Positions 40,963 to 48,873 of a stretch of 64,000 bases of DNA are shown here, piece after piece. Position numbers and translations under genes: made by a program. Numbering within the stretch: the stretch's first letter is position 1; each line of letters begins with the position of its first letter. The notes below the pieces were generated by a model. The model did no database searches. It worked only from the letters and a program-made list of their open reading frames with translations, and was not told where the DNA came from. Source of the stretch: Cohnella sp. GbtcB17 (GTDB lineage Bacteria > Bacillota > Bacilli > Paenibacillales > Paenibacillaceae); contig NZ_JAGXJW010000021.1 of assembly GCF_019091135.1 (NCBI RefSeq), positions 51,998 through 115,997 of the forward strand. The letters run 5' to 3'.

Positions 40963-41623
40963 TTACGCCCTCCTCTCGCATCGTCACGCGAGACGAGAAA
41001 GGGGATAACGCAGGCTTTGCAACGATTAGACGAGCCTAGGCGGAAATGCCGGCCCATCCTTTGCGGGCATTCGTAGGTCATCCCTCGCCCAGGCGGATTT
41101 CGAACCGAAGGCAAGCCAAGCCAAGTCGAACGAAGATACCGGACTCAGATGACGCTATTTCGTAAAAAACGGTGCAATTGCGATCATATCGGACTGGAGA
41201 GTCGTTATTCACCCAGATCCAGGCTGAAACAGGTCTCCAGTCCCGCAATAGAGGCTCCTGGGTCCGCGAGCGGGCCGCAAATAGCGATAGGAACAAAAAT
41301 AAGGGCTTCCCAGTCCGTACGCTGCACGCCATTGCGCAAACAAAGGTCATAGGCGGCGTCATACGCGGCTTTCTAACACGCATGTATATGCCTTCGGGGA
41401 TCGTCCCTATGTCCGCGAAGCGCTTGCCCCGTCCGCCTGCTGCCAAACCGGGCGCAAGTTCGGAATTTGATCATATTTGCAGGCCGATTTGGCCTGTCCG
41501 ATAGCCCGATCGGGGCATACGCCCGCACCGCAACGTTCGGTACAATGAAGCGGTCCGGAGAGCGGGCTGTCCCGAATGCAGGGACTGCCGCCGCTCCGGC
41601 GAGCACTCCGGCTTCGGGAGTTG
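40963..41623. other. Non-coding gap between the minisatellite and nosD
   Basis: Apart from repeat family A copy 3 (41141-41317), I see no convincing gene. Short open frames in it are not conserved between repeat copies. The 300 bp before nosD contain no recognisable promoter or palindromic operator. Confidence 0.6.
41141..41317 (+). repeat. Dispersed intergenic repeat family A, copy 3
   Basis: Shares the beginning GGACTCAGATGACGCTATTT, the central TCGGACTGGAGAGTCGTTAT and the end GGGCCGCAAATAGCGATAGG followed by AATAAGGGCTTCCCAGTCCG with copies at 11265 and 20072. About 177 bp, same orientation as copy 1. Confidence 0.8.
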
Positions 41624-43000
41624 GTGAACATCAAAATTCGTGCAACACCGCATCGGCCTTTCAAGAGAGCGATTATGGCCGGAACGCTGGCACTGCTGTG
41701 CTGTGCCGGCATGGTCGCGCCGGGACCGCACGCCGCGCGGGCGGCGCCGGACGCCATACCGCTGCAGCCGCTTATCGATGCCGCGTCCCCGGGACAGACG
41801 CTGGTCCTGTCCGGCGATCGCGTGTATGCGGGACCGGCCGTCGTCTCCGAGCCGATCACGATCTCCTCGGACGGGGAGGCAGTCGTGACGAACGGCAGCG
41901 ATCGCCCGGCGCTCACGCTGGCGGCGGACGGCATCGTCATTCGGGGCATCGCCGTGCAGGACGGCCAGAAGGACCCCAAGAAGCCTGCGATCCTGGTGCA
42001 GTCCGACGGCAACCGGCTGGAGCGGCTGCGGATCAAGTCGCAGGGCGGCGGCATTTTTCTCCGGCAAGCGAACGACAATCTCATCCTGGACAGCCGCATC
42101 GAAGGCGCGCACCCCGAGAACCCGGACGAGCCGTATTCCCGGCGCGGCAACGGCATCGACCTGCTCGCTTCGGCGCGCAACGTCATCGAAGGCAACACGA
42201 TCGTACACGTGCACGACGGCGTCTATGCGGAGAGCAGCAACGAGACCCGCGTGCGCGGCAACGTGGCGACCGACTCGCGGTACGGGTACCACTTTATGTT
42301 CTCGGCCGGGTCCGAGCTCACGGACAACGTCGGCGAAGGGAATGTCACCGGGGGAATGGTGATGGCCGTGGAGGGGGCGGTCGTCAAAGGCAATCGCTTC
42401 GAGAAACAGACGGAAAACGTCAACTCGCAGGGCATTCTGCTGTTCGACGTCCATCGCTCCGACATCAGCGGCAATCGCGTCGTCGGCAATCGCGTCGGCC
42501 TTTACGTCGAGCGGTCGACGGACAATAAGCTGGCCGGCAACGAGATCGTTCGGAATTTTATCGGCATGCAAATGATCCAGTCCGACGGCAATCGGCTGCA
42601 GGGCAGCCTGTTCGCCGCCAACGTCAATCAGGCGCAGTCTACGGACAGCAAGGACAATGTGCTTGAGGGGAATTATTGGGACGACTTCGAGGCGCTCGAC
42701 GCGGACGGAGACGGACGCAGCGATCTGAGCTACGAGATCGATCCTTTTTTCCTCCGGCTGACCGAGGATATCGAAGCCTTTCAGGTTTTTTTCCAGTCGC
42801 CGGGGCTGCCGTTTCTCGCGCAGATGTTCCGCGCCGATACGGCCAATTGGTTGCGGGATTCAAGCCCGCTGCTCGAGCCTCCGCTCGAATCGCCGGAGAC
42901 GGGAGACGCGGCGAGCGGCCGTCGGACATGGCTTCCCGGCGTTCTGCTGCTGCTGGCCGCGCTCACAATCCTATATCGATGGGGGTACAAAAAATCATGA
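41624..43000 (+). CDS. nosD: NosD-like copper-binding protein (parallel beta helix)
   Basis: 458 residues from GTG 41624; ATG 41675 is an alternative. A signal peptide (FKRAIMAGTLALLCCAGMVA) leads to an exported right-handed beta helix built of repeated GNR/GNxI turns (IEGNTIVHVHDGVYAESSNE, ISGNRVVGNRVGLYVERSTD). A C-terminal membrane anchor follows (WLPGVLLLLAALTILYRWGY). NosD works with NosF and NosY to mature the copper centre of nitrous oxide reductase. It overlaps nosL by 4 bp. No nosZ gene is present in the window. Confidence 0.87.
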   Translation: MNIKIRATPHRPFKRAIMAGTLALLCCAGMVAPGPHAARAAPDAIPLQPLIDAASPGQTLVLSGDRVYAGPAVVSEPITISSDGEAVVTNGSDRPALTLAADGIVIRGIAVQDGQKDPKKPAILVQSDGNRLERLRIKSQGGGIFLRQANDNLILDSRIEGAHPENPDEPYSRRGNGIDLLASARNVIEGNTIVHVHDGVYAESSNETRVRGNVATDSRYGYHFMFSAGSELTDNVGEGNVTGGMVMAVEGAVVKGNRFEKQTENVNSQGILLFDVHRSDISGNRVVGNRVGLYVERSTDNKLAGNEIVRNFIGMQMIQSDGNRLQGSLFAANVNQAQSTDSKDNVLEGNYWDDFEALDADGDGRSDLSYEIDPFFLRLTEDIEAFQVFFQSPGLPFLAQMFRADTANWLRDSSPLLEPPLESPETGDAASGRRTWLPGVLLLLAALTILYRWGYKKS

Positions 43001-43539
43001 AAAAAAGGTTCGCTTTGACGCTGGCGCTTCTGCTGGCCGTCGCGATGCTTGCCGCCTGCGGCAAAACGACGTACAAGCCGGTCGCGATCGACGAGACGGT
43101 CGACAAATGTCCGGTGTGCAACATGGCGGTCGCCGACGACCAGTTCGCCGTCGAGATCATCCTCAAGAACAAGAAGGCGCTCAAATTCGACGATCTCGGC
43201 GATCTGTTCGTCTGGCGCGCGGAGAACGGAACGAAGGACATCGGCGAGCAGTTCGTGCGCGACTACAATACGAAGGAATGGGTCAGGCTGGCCGACGCCA
43301 CCTACGTTTACGACAAATCGATTCAGACGCCGATGGCCTTTAACGTCATCTCCTTCAAAGAAAAGAAGGATGCCGAGGCGTTCGTCGCCAAGGAAGGCAA
43401 GGGCCGGATCATGACCGCGCAAGAGCTCGACAGTCATGAGTGGGCGTCCAACGAAGACATGATGAAGGCGATGATGGCGGAGCATGCCGATCAAATGAAA
43501 GACATGGAGAGCGACGGCATGGACGCCGAATCGAAATAA
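42997..43539 (+). CDS. nosL: NosL-like copper lipoprotein
   Basis: 180 residues. The lipobox is LLAVAMLAAC (Cys near residue 18). The metal-binding NosL core DKCPVCNMAVADDQFAVEII follows, then a strand-rich region with ALKFDDLGDLFVWRAENG. A Met/His-rich acidic tail (MMKAMMAEHADQMKDMESDG) could bind additional copper. NosL is a Cu(I) chaperone for NosZ. GGGGG lies 11 bp before ATG 42997, inside the end of nosD. Fourth base overlap with nosD suggests coupling. Confidence 0.88.
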   Translation: MKKRFALTLALLLAVAMLAACGKTTYKPVAIDETVDKCPVCNMAVADDQFAVEIILKNKKALKFDDLGDLFVWRAENGTKDIGEQFVRDYNTKEWVRLADATYVYDKSIQTPMAFNVISFKEKKDAEAFVAKEGKGRIMTAQELDSHEWASNEDMMKAMMAEHADQMKDMESDGMDAESK

Positions 43540-43552
43540 GGGGTTGAAGGCT

Positions 43553-44386
43553 TTGCTTCACCTGAAGACAATCGCTTCGCGGGAGATCAAGCTGGGCTTT
43601 CGCAATCCCTGGGCTTATTCGTTCATGGCGCTGTTCGCCCTGTTCAGCCTGGCGCTGCTGCTGATCCAGTCGCAGGCCGGCCTGACCGGGTATACGAGCA
43701 CGACCGGGACGATGATCAACCTGATCCTGTACCTGCTCCCCCTGATGACGCTGCTGCTCGGATCGTTTTCTTTGACTTCGGAGAAGGAGGAGGGCGGCTG
43801 GCGACTGCTGTCTTCCTTCTCGCTTCGCACCCGCGCTTACATTTGGGGGAAATACGCAGGGCTCGCCGTCGTGCTGACCGTTATCGTCGCCTTCGGCTTC
43901 GGACTGTCCGGCATTGCCGGCGCGGCGTTCGGACGCGGCTTTTCGCTGCAGGCGTTCGGCCTGTTCCTACTCTTTTCCGTATTGATCATTTTGCAGTTCC
44001 TCGGCTTGTCAGCGCTGCTCGGCGCGCTTTGCCGCAATCGCTGGCAGGCCCTTACATACGGCGTCGGCATCTGGTTCTTTCTGATCCTGGGCTGGCCGAC
44101 GATCCTCATCGCCGTCCTCGGATTCCTGCCGTATCTGTGGATCAAGCCGGCGCTGGTCGCGCTCATCTTCATGAATCCCGCCGAGCTGAACCGCCTGTTC
44201 CTCATCGTCAAGATGGGCGGCGGCTCCATCCTTGGCCCCGAATATTATCAATGGGTCAAATGGATCCAGCAGCCGCTGGGCAGCCTGATTTTCGCCGGCG
44301 TCCTCGTGCTGTGGATCGTCATCTACGTCGAAGCGGCGTCGGGCTTGTGGGAAAGGGGGCGCAGACGTGGGCAAGAAGCTGCTTGA
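43553..44386 (+). CDS. nosY: NosY-like ABC transporter permease
   Basis: About 277 residues from TTG 43553, preferred over TTG 43544 because AAGGGG (43538-43543) is then 9 bp away instead of adjacent. Six transmembrane helices; MTLLLGSFSLTSEKEEGGWR is the loop typical of NosY/ABC-2 permeases. With NosF and NosD it forms the complex that supplies or handles a component for the CuZ centre. The end overlaps nosF by 20 bp. Confidence 0.85.
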   Translation: MLHLKTIASREIKLGFRNPWAYSFMALFALFSLALLLIQSQAGLTGYTSTTGTMINLILYLLPLMTLLLGSFSLTSEKEEGGWRLLSSFSLRTRAYIWGKYAGLAVVLTVIVAFGFGLSGIAGAAFGRGFSLQAFGLFLLFSVLIILQFLGLSALLGALCRNRWQALTYGVGIWFFLILGWPTILIAVLGFLPYLWIKPALVALIFMNPAELNRLFLIVKMGGGSILGPEYYQWVKWIQQPLGSLIFAGVLVLWIVIYVEAASGLWERGRRRGQEAA

Positions 44387-45113
44387 GATCGCGGAGGTGT
44401 CCAAGTCAATCGGCAGATCGACGCTGCTCCATCCGTGCTCGCTCTCGGTTCGCGAAGGGGAGATCGTCGCGCTGTGCGGCGGCAACGGCGCAGGCAAGAG
44501 CACGCTGATCAACCTGATCGCCGGCATCGCGCGACCGACTTCGGGCACCGTCCTGCTGGACGGGCTTGCCTGGACGGACGACCGCATCGCCTACGCCGAC
44601 CGGATCGGCTACATGCCCGACGAGTTCCAGTTCGGCTCGGCCCTGACGGCGTTCGAGACGCTGAGCTTCTACGCGGCGCTGCGCCGCGTCACGCGCGCAA
44701 GGGTGTTCGAGCTGCTGGACACGGTCGGCCTGCTCGACGTGCGGGACCGCAAAATATCCACGTTCTCGAAAGGGATGCGCCAGCGGCTGCTGTTCGCCCA
44801 GGCGATGCTGGCGAAGCCTGCCTTGCTGCTGCTGGACGAGCCGACGAACGGGCTGGATCCCTACTGGATGGAGGCCTTCGGGCAACTGATCCGGAGGGCC
44901 GCAGGAGACGGTCAAGCGGTCGTATTTTCGACGCATCAGCTCAATATTGCCGAATCCTACGCCGACACCGCCTTATTCATGGTTTCGGGACATGTGCGAT
45001 ATGCGGGGGACGTCGAGATGCTCAAAGAGACGTATCGCGACGCGGGCGGACTGTACGGCGCATTCGACAGACTCGTCGCGAGCGGCTCGCAGGCGATACA
45101 GGAAGGAGAATAG
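44367..45113 (+). CDS. nosF: NosF-like ABC transporter ATP-binding protein
   Basis: 248 residues, GTG start with AAAGGGGG upstream. Walker A GGNGAGKSTLINLIAG is near residue 40, the signature is FSKGMRQRLLFAQAML, and Walker B is LLLLDEPTNGLDPYWM. The switch His is in VVFSTHQLNIAE. It is energetically coupled to the NosY permease just upstream. Start overlaps the nosY end. Confidence 0.88.
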   Translation: MGKKLLEIAEVSKSIGRSTLLHPCSLSVREGEIVALCGGNGAGKSTLINLIAGIARPTSGTVLLDGLAWTDDRIAYADRIGYMPDEFQFGSALTAFETLSFYAALRRVTRARVFELLDTVGLLDVRDRKISTFSKGMRQRLLFAQAMLAKPALLLLDEPTNGLDPYWMEAFGQLIRRAAGDGQAVVFSTHQLNIAESYADTALFMVSGHVRYAGDVEMLKETYRDAGGLYGAFDRLVASGSQAIQEGE

Positions 45114-45115
45114 AG

Positions 45116-45517
45116 ATGCACATCCATCGGTTCAAGCGACCGGCGCGCTTGCTTGGCGTCATGTTCGTTCTCGCCGCACTGCTGCTCCTGACGGCGGCTT
45201 GCGGCGCATCGGCAAGACAGGGGACGTTGAAGTTCTCCGAAGTCTCGCTGACGAGCGAGCCTGCGCAGCCTGCGGCCGGGCAGGAGGCCAAGCTGATCGC
45301 GACCGTCGACAACGAGAAGTATGCCGCTCTGGAAGCCGAAGTGCAGTTCCAGATCAACGCAAAAAGCGAGCTGCCGAGTCTGATCGACGCCGTCAGAGAG
45401 GGCGATGCTTACGTTTCGCCGTATACGTTTCCTTCGGCGGGGGCGTATACGATTACGATCCATATGAATTACGAGGACGAGCACTTCTCGTTTACGAGGC
45501 AGCTGGAGGTTCAATAA
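45116..45517 (+). CDS. YtkA/FixH-like lipoprotein
   Basis: 133 residues from ATG 45116 with GGAAGGAG upstream. The lipobox LLLLTAAC places it on the outer membrane face. The mature domain is an immunoglobulin-like beta sandwich with AAGQEAKLIATVDNEKYAAL and a terminal YTITIHMNYEDEHFSFTRQL. It starts 2 bp after nosF and is probably part of the operon. Similar domains occur near copper and oxidase genes, but a precise role is not known. Confidence 0.7.
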   Translation: MHIHRFKRPARLLGVMFVLAALLLLTAACGASARQGTLKFSEVSLTSEPAQPAAGQEAKLIATVDNEKYAALEAEVQFQINAKSELPSLIDAVREGDAYVSPYTFPSAGAYTITIHMNYEDEHFSFTRQLEVQ

Positions 45518-45550
45518 AGAGGGAAACTGGCGGAAGGAGGTGTTGAAGCG

Positions 45551-46228
45551 GTGAGCCGAAGAAACGGCGTATTGCTTGCGGACCGGTCGCAAGCGTCCAG
45601 GGACCGAATCAAATACCTGCTGGAGCTGGATCCGCTCTTCGAGGTCGCGGCCGAGACCGATAGCGGCGGGGAAGCGGTATCGCTCGCCGGAACGATCAAG
45701 CCCGCGCTGGCGCTGGTCGCGATGGAGCTGCAGGATATGAAGGGATCGCTGGCGGTCCGGGAGATCAAAAAAACAAATCCCGACATCCTTGTCGTGATGC
45801 TGGCGGGAGCTGCCGATGTCGAAACCTATTTTGAAGCGCTGAAAAGCGGAGCGCAAGGCTGCGTGCTCAAAACGCTGCACCCCGCCTCCTTCCATGAATA
45901 CTTAAGATCGCTTCTCATTGAGGACGCGCCCTTGCCGAGAGAGCTCGGCTGTCAGATTTTGAAGCCGTTCGTCCTCGAGAGCGTTCCTCGCCCCGTACAA
46001 CCCTCGCTTAGCGCCATGGAGACTGCCGTACTGCGATATTTGTGCAGAGGCTTCAAAAACGATGAGATCGCCCACCGCATGGCCGTTCCGGAAAATACGA
46101 TAAAGCTGGTTCTCAAGGATATCTTTTTTAAGCTAAGGTTAAAAAATCGCGTACAGCTCGTCCGATATGCACTCGAAAATGGAATTTTTACGCCCAAGCC
46201 GGTTGCAAGGAAGGTCAAGCAGCGATGA
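45551..46228 (+). CDS. LuxR/NarL-type regulator with degenerate receiver
   Basis: 225 residues, GTG start with AAGGAGGT 9 bp upstream. The receiver-like domain (1-125) has Ala57 in ALALVAMELQDM where the phospho-acceptor Asp belongs, Ala in place of the conserved Thr (VVMLAGAAD), and only one acid of the N-terminal pair (LLADRS). The Lys of VLKTL is kept. The C-terminal LuxR helix-turn-helix is intact (GFKNDEIAHRMAVPENTIKL). No kinase is adjacent. It ends the copper/nos block and probably regulates it without phosphorylation. Confidence 0.83.
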   Translation: MSRRNGVLLADRSQASRDRIKYLLELDPLFEVAAETDSGGEAVSLAGTIKPALALVAMELQDMKGSLAVREIKKTNPDILVVMLAGAADVETYFEALKSGAQGCVLKTLHPASFHEYLRSLLIEDAPLPRELGCQILKPFVLESVPRPVQPSLSAMETAVLRYLCRGFKNDEIAHRMAVPENTIKLVLKDIFFKLRLKNRVQLVRYALENGIFTPKPVARKVKQR

Positions 46229-46348
46229 AGCGCCGCCGGACCGCAGATCCCGAAAAAATATGATATGAATCGCAAAAATGTGAACTTTCCCACCCGTTCC
46301 TCCCGAGGCTATACTGGTCGCAAGACAGGATACGTTGGGGGAGAACGC

Positions 46349-48793
46349 ATGCAAAGCGTGACGAGAAAGTGGAAAATATACGTCATTCACCATTCGCATA
46401 CCGACATCGGCTATACGGAAAGACAGGAAAAAATCGAGCAGTATCACGTGGACTTTATCCGGCAGGCGCTCGCGATCAGCGAAGCTTCCCATACGGCCGA
46501 GCATCCCGAGTGGAAGGGCTTCAAATGGACGTGCGAGACGTTCTGGGCCGTCGAGAAATTCCTCGAAGAGGCGACGGACGAAGAAAAGGACCGCTTCGCG
46601 AATGCCCTGCGCAGGGGCGATATCGAACTGTCCGGCACGTACCTGAACATGACGGAGCTGATCGGCTACGAACTCCTCTCGGATATGGTCGCGAGGGCCG
46701 GCAAGTTCGCCGAGCCGCTCGGCCTGCGCGTCCGGTCGGCGATGACGGCGGACATCAACGGCTATAGCTGGGGCTATTCGCAAGCGATGGCGGACGCGGG
46801 CATCGAGCATCTGCTGAGCTGCATCCATACGCATCACGGCATGTTCGCAATCGGGCGCAAGCAGTTCCCGTTCTACTGGGAGACGCCCAAGGGCGACCGC
46901 TTGCTCGTATGGAGCGGCGAGCACTATATGATGGGCAACGACTTGGGGATCAATCCCGACGGGACGCTCTCCTATTCCGTTCGGGACGAGACGCCGATCT
47001 GGGGAATCGCCGAGGACCACTGGAAGATCGCGGAGACGAGAATCGCCAGGTATCTGGCCCAGCTGGAGAAGGAGGACTACCCGTACGACTTCGCCCTGGT
47101 CAACGTCATGGGCCTGCTGCGCGACAACGCCGCGCCTAACGGCCGTATCATGAGCTTCATTCAAGAGTGGAACGCGAGGCACGGCGACCGGATCGAGATC
47201 GAGATGACTACGCTGAACCGCTACTTCGACCTGGTGAAGCAGCAGGATACGCCGATCCCGGTCTACCGGGGGGATTGGCCGGACTGGTGGTCGGACGGCG
47301 TCGCCTCCACGGCGATGCATACGCAGATTTTCCGCAGCGCCCAGCGCGCGTTGTCCGTCGTCAAGCAGCTTGACCCGGAGAGCCGGAGCGTCAAGCCAGA
47401 AGAGATCGAGGAAGCGCAGCGGCAATTAATCATGTACGCCGAGCATACGTGGGGCTATCACTCCTCGATCTCCGAGCCTTGGCACCCGATGGTGCAGGAG
47501 CTGGGCGTCCGCAAAGAGGCGTACGCGGCCAATGCGAGCCGCTTGGTCCAACGTTCGCTCGACCGCGTGCTGCGGGCTCGCGGGGACGTGCTGCTGCGGG
47601 CGGGCCGCGCGTTCACCTATCAAGTCGTCAACCCGTTCGACGAGCCGATCGAGGATTTGGCATTCTTCTACCTGGAAGAGCAGTGGGAAGCCGACTATTA
47701 TAGAAACGGTCTGGAAGTGGTGGAAGAACAAACGGGAGAGCTCGTGCCGCATCAGCAGGAGAAGGTGAGCAGAGGCTATCAGATCGCGATCATGGCCGAG
47801 CACGGCGCGCGGGAAGAGAAGCGCTACGTCATTCGCGAGGCTTCGGCGAAGCCCCAAGGACGCACGACGAGCAGCACGCGCCTTATCGGTGCGGCCCGCA
47901 TCCACGATATCCGGGACCTGGTGCCGCTGGCCGGCGCCGCCGATCAAGCAGCCGTGACCGAGAACGGCATCGAGACGCCTCATATGCGGATCTCGTGGCG
48001 GAGCGGCGCCGGGATCTTCTCCTGGGTCGACAAGGGAACGGGCAAGGAGCTTATCGATCCGAACCAGGCGCACGCAGCTTTTACGCCCGTATATGAAGTG
48101 ACGGAGGGCGAGCACGGCGACCAGATGACGGTTCGCCGGATCATGGGCCGCAATCGCAAGGGCATGAACGTGAAGCGCTCCGCGGGTGCGCTGACCGGCG
48201 TCAGATCGATAACGGACGGCCCGCTGTACGCGGTCGTGGAGCTGCTCTACGAGGTCGAGGGGATGAGCCATTACTCGCTATTCCTGAAGGTGTACAAGGA
48301 CCAGGCGCGTGCCGACGTCTCCGTGCGCATGCACAAGACGAGCGTGTGGGAACCGGAGAACGTCTACGTGTCCCTGCCGTTCCTGCGGGCGGACGGCGGC
48401 GAGCTGTGGTTCGACAAGGCGGGGGCGGCCGTCCGGCCGGGCGTCGATCAGATTCCGGGCACGCTGACCGACTTCTACTGCATCCAGGACGGTCTGGCGC
48501 TCGTGTCGCCGTCCGGGGGACTTGCAATCGCGACGCCGGATACGCCGCTCATGCAGACCGGGCCGCTCGCGTTCGGCGAACGCAAGGTGCAGGGCCAGGC
48601 GCGGGACGAGGCGCCTACCTTGTACGCGTGGGTGCTGACGAATTACTGGGAGACGAACTTCAAGGCGACGCTGGGCGGATTTTACGAATTCCGCTACACG
48701 CTGCAGTGGGGCGGGGCGCTGAATTCGGCGGAGCAAGCCTTGCGCGTCAACCGCAGCGTAAATGCGGGTACCGTGGCATTTAGAAGCGTATAA
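46349..48793 (+). CDS. Glycoside hydrolase family 38-like protein (alpha-mannosidase type), copy 1
   Basis: 814 residues from ATG 46349 (GGGGGAG upstream). The N-terminal catalytic domain begins VIHHSHTDIGYTERQ, whose His and Asp are expected zinc ligands. TADINGYSWGYSQAMADAG carries the likely nucleophile Asp, and CIHTHHGMFAIGRKQFPFYW follows. The C-terminal half is a beta-rich domain. No signal peptide, so it acts on imported mannosides. It could also be placed among DUF5054-type proteins. A near-copy lies at 59662. A terminator follows. TATACT at 46310 may be its -10. Confidence 0.75.
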   Translation: MQSVTRKWKIYVIHHSHTDIGYTERQEKIEQYHVDFIRQALAISEASHTAEHPEWKGFKWTCETFWAVEKFLEEATDEEKDRFANALRRGDIELSGTYLNMTELIGYELLSDMVARAGKFAEPLGLRVRSAMTADINGYSWGYSQAMADAGIEHLLSCIHTHHGMFAIGRKQFPFYWETPKGDRLLVWSGEHYMMGNDLGINPDGTLSYSVRDETPIWGIAEDHWKIAETRIARYLAQLEKEDYPYDFALVNVMGLLRDNAAPNGRIMSFIQEWNARHGDRIEIEMTTLNRYFDLVKQQDTPIPVYRGDWPDWWSDGVASTAMHTQIFRSAQRALSVVKQLDPESRSVKPEEIEEAQRQLIMYAEHTWGYHSSISEPWHPMVQELGVRKEAYAANASRLVQRSLDRVLRARGDVLLRAGRAFTYQVVNPFDEPIEDLAFFYLEEQWEADYYRNGLEVVEEQTGELVPHQQEKVSRGYQIAIMAEHGAREEKRYVIREASAKPQGRTTSSTRLIGAARIHDIRDLVPLAGAADQAAVTENGIETPHMRISWRSGAGIFSWVDKGTGKELIDPNQAHAAFTPVYEVTEGEHGDQMTVRRIMGRNRKGMNVKRSAGALTGVRSITDGPLYAVVELLYEVEGMSHYSLFLKVYKDQARADVSVRMHKTSVWEPENVYVSLPFLRADGGELWFDKAGAAVRPGVDQIPGTLTDFYCIQDGLALVSPSGGLAIATPDTPLMQTGPLAFGERKVQGQARDEAPTLYAWVLTNYWETNFKATLGGFYEFRYTLQWGGALNSAEQALRVNRSVNAGTVAFRSV

Positions 48794-48808
48794 TTTTGAT
48801 ATCATGAC

Positions 48809-48845
48809 AAGGGCGGCCTCTCTGCGGAGAGAAGCCCTTTTTGTG
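48809..48845 (+). terminator. Terminator after GH38 copy 1
   Basis: AAGGGC...CTCTC-TGCG-GAGAG...GCCCTT forms a hairpin with small internal loop, followed by TTTTTGTG. It isolates this gene from the YesN-type gene downstream. Confidence 0.75.
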
Positions 48846-48873
48846 CTTATGCCGCCGGGAAGGAGCGAATCGC

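Noticed and set aside
43544..43552. TTG 43544 as the nosY start
   Set aside because: The only ribosome binding site (AAGGGG, 43538-43543) directly touches it. TTG 43553 has normal spacing.
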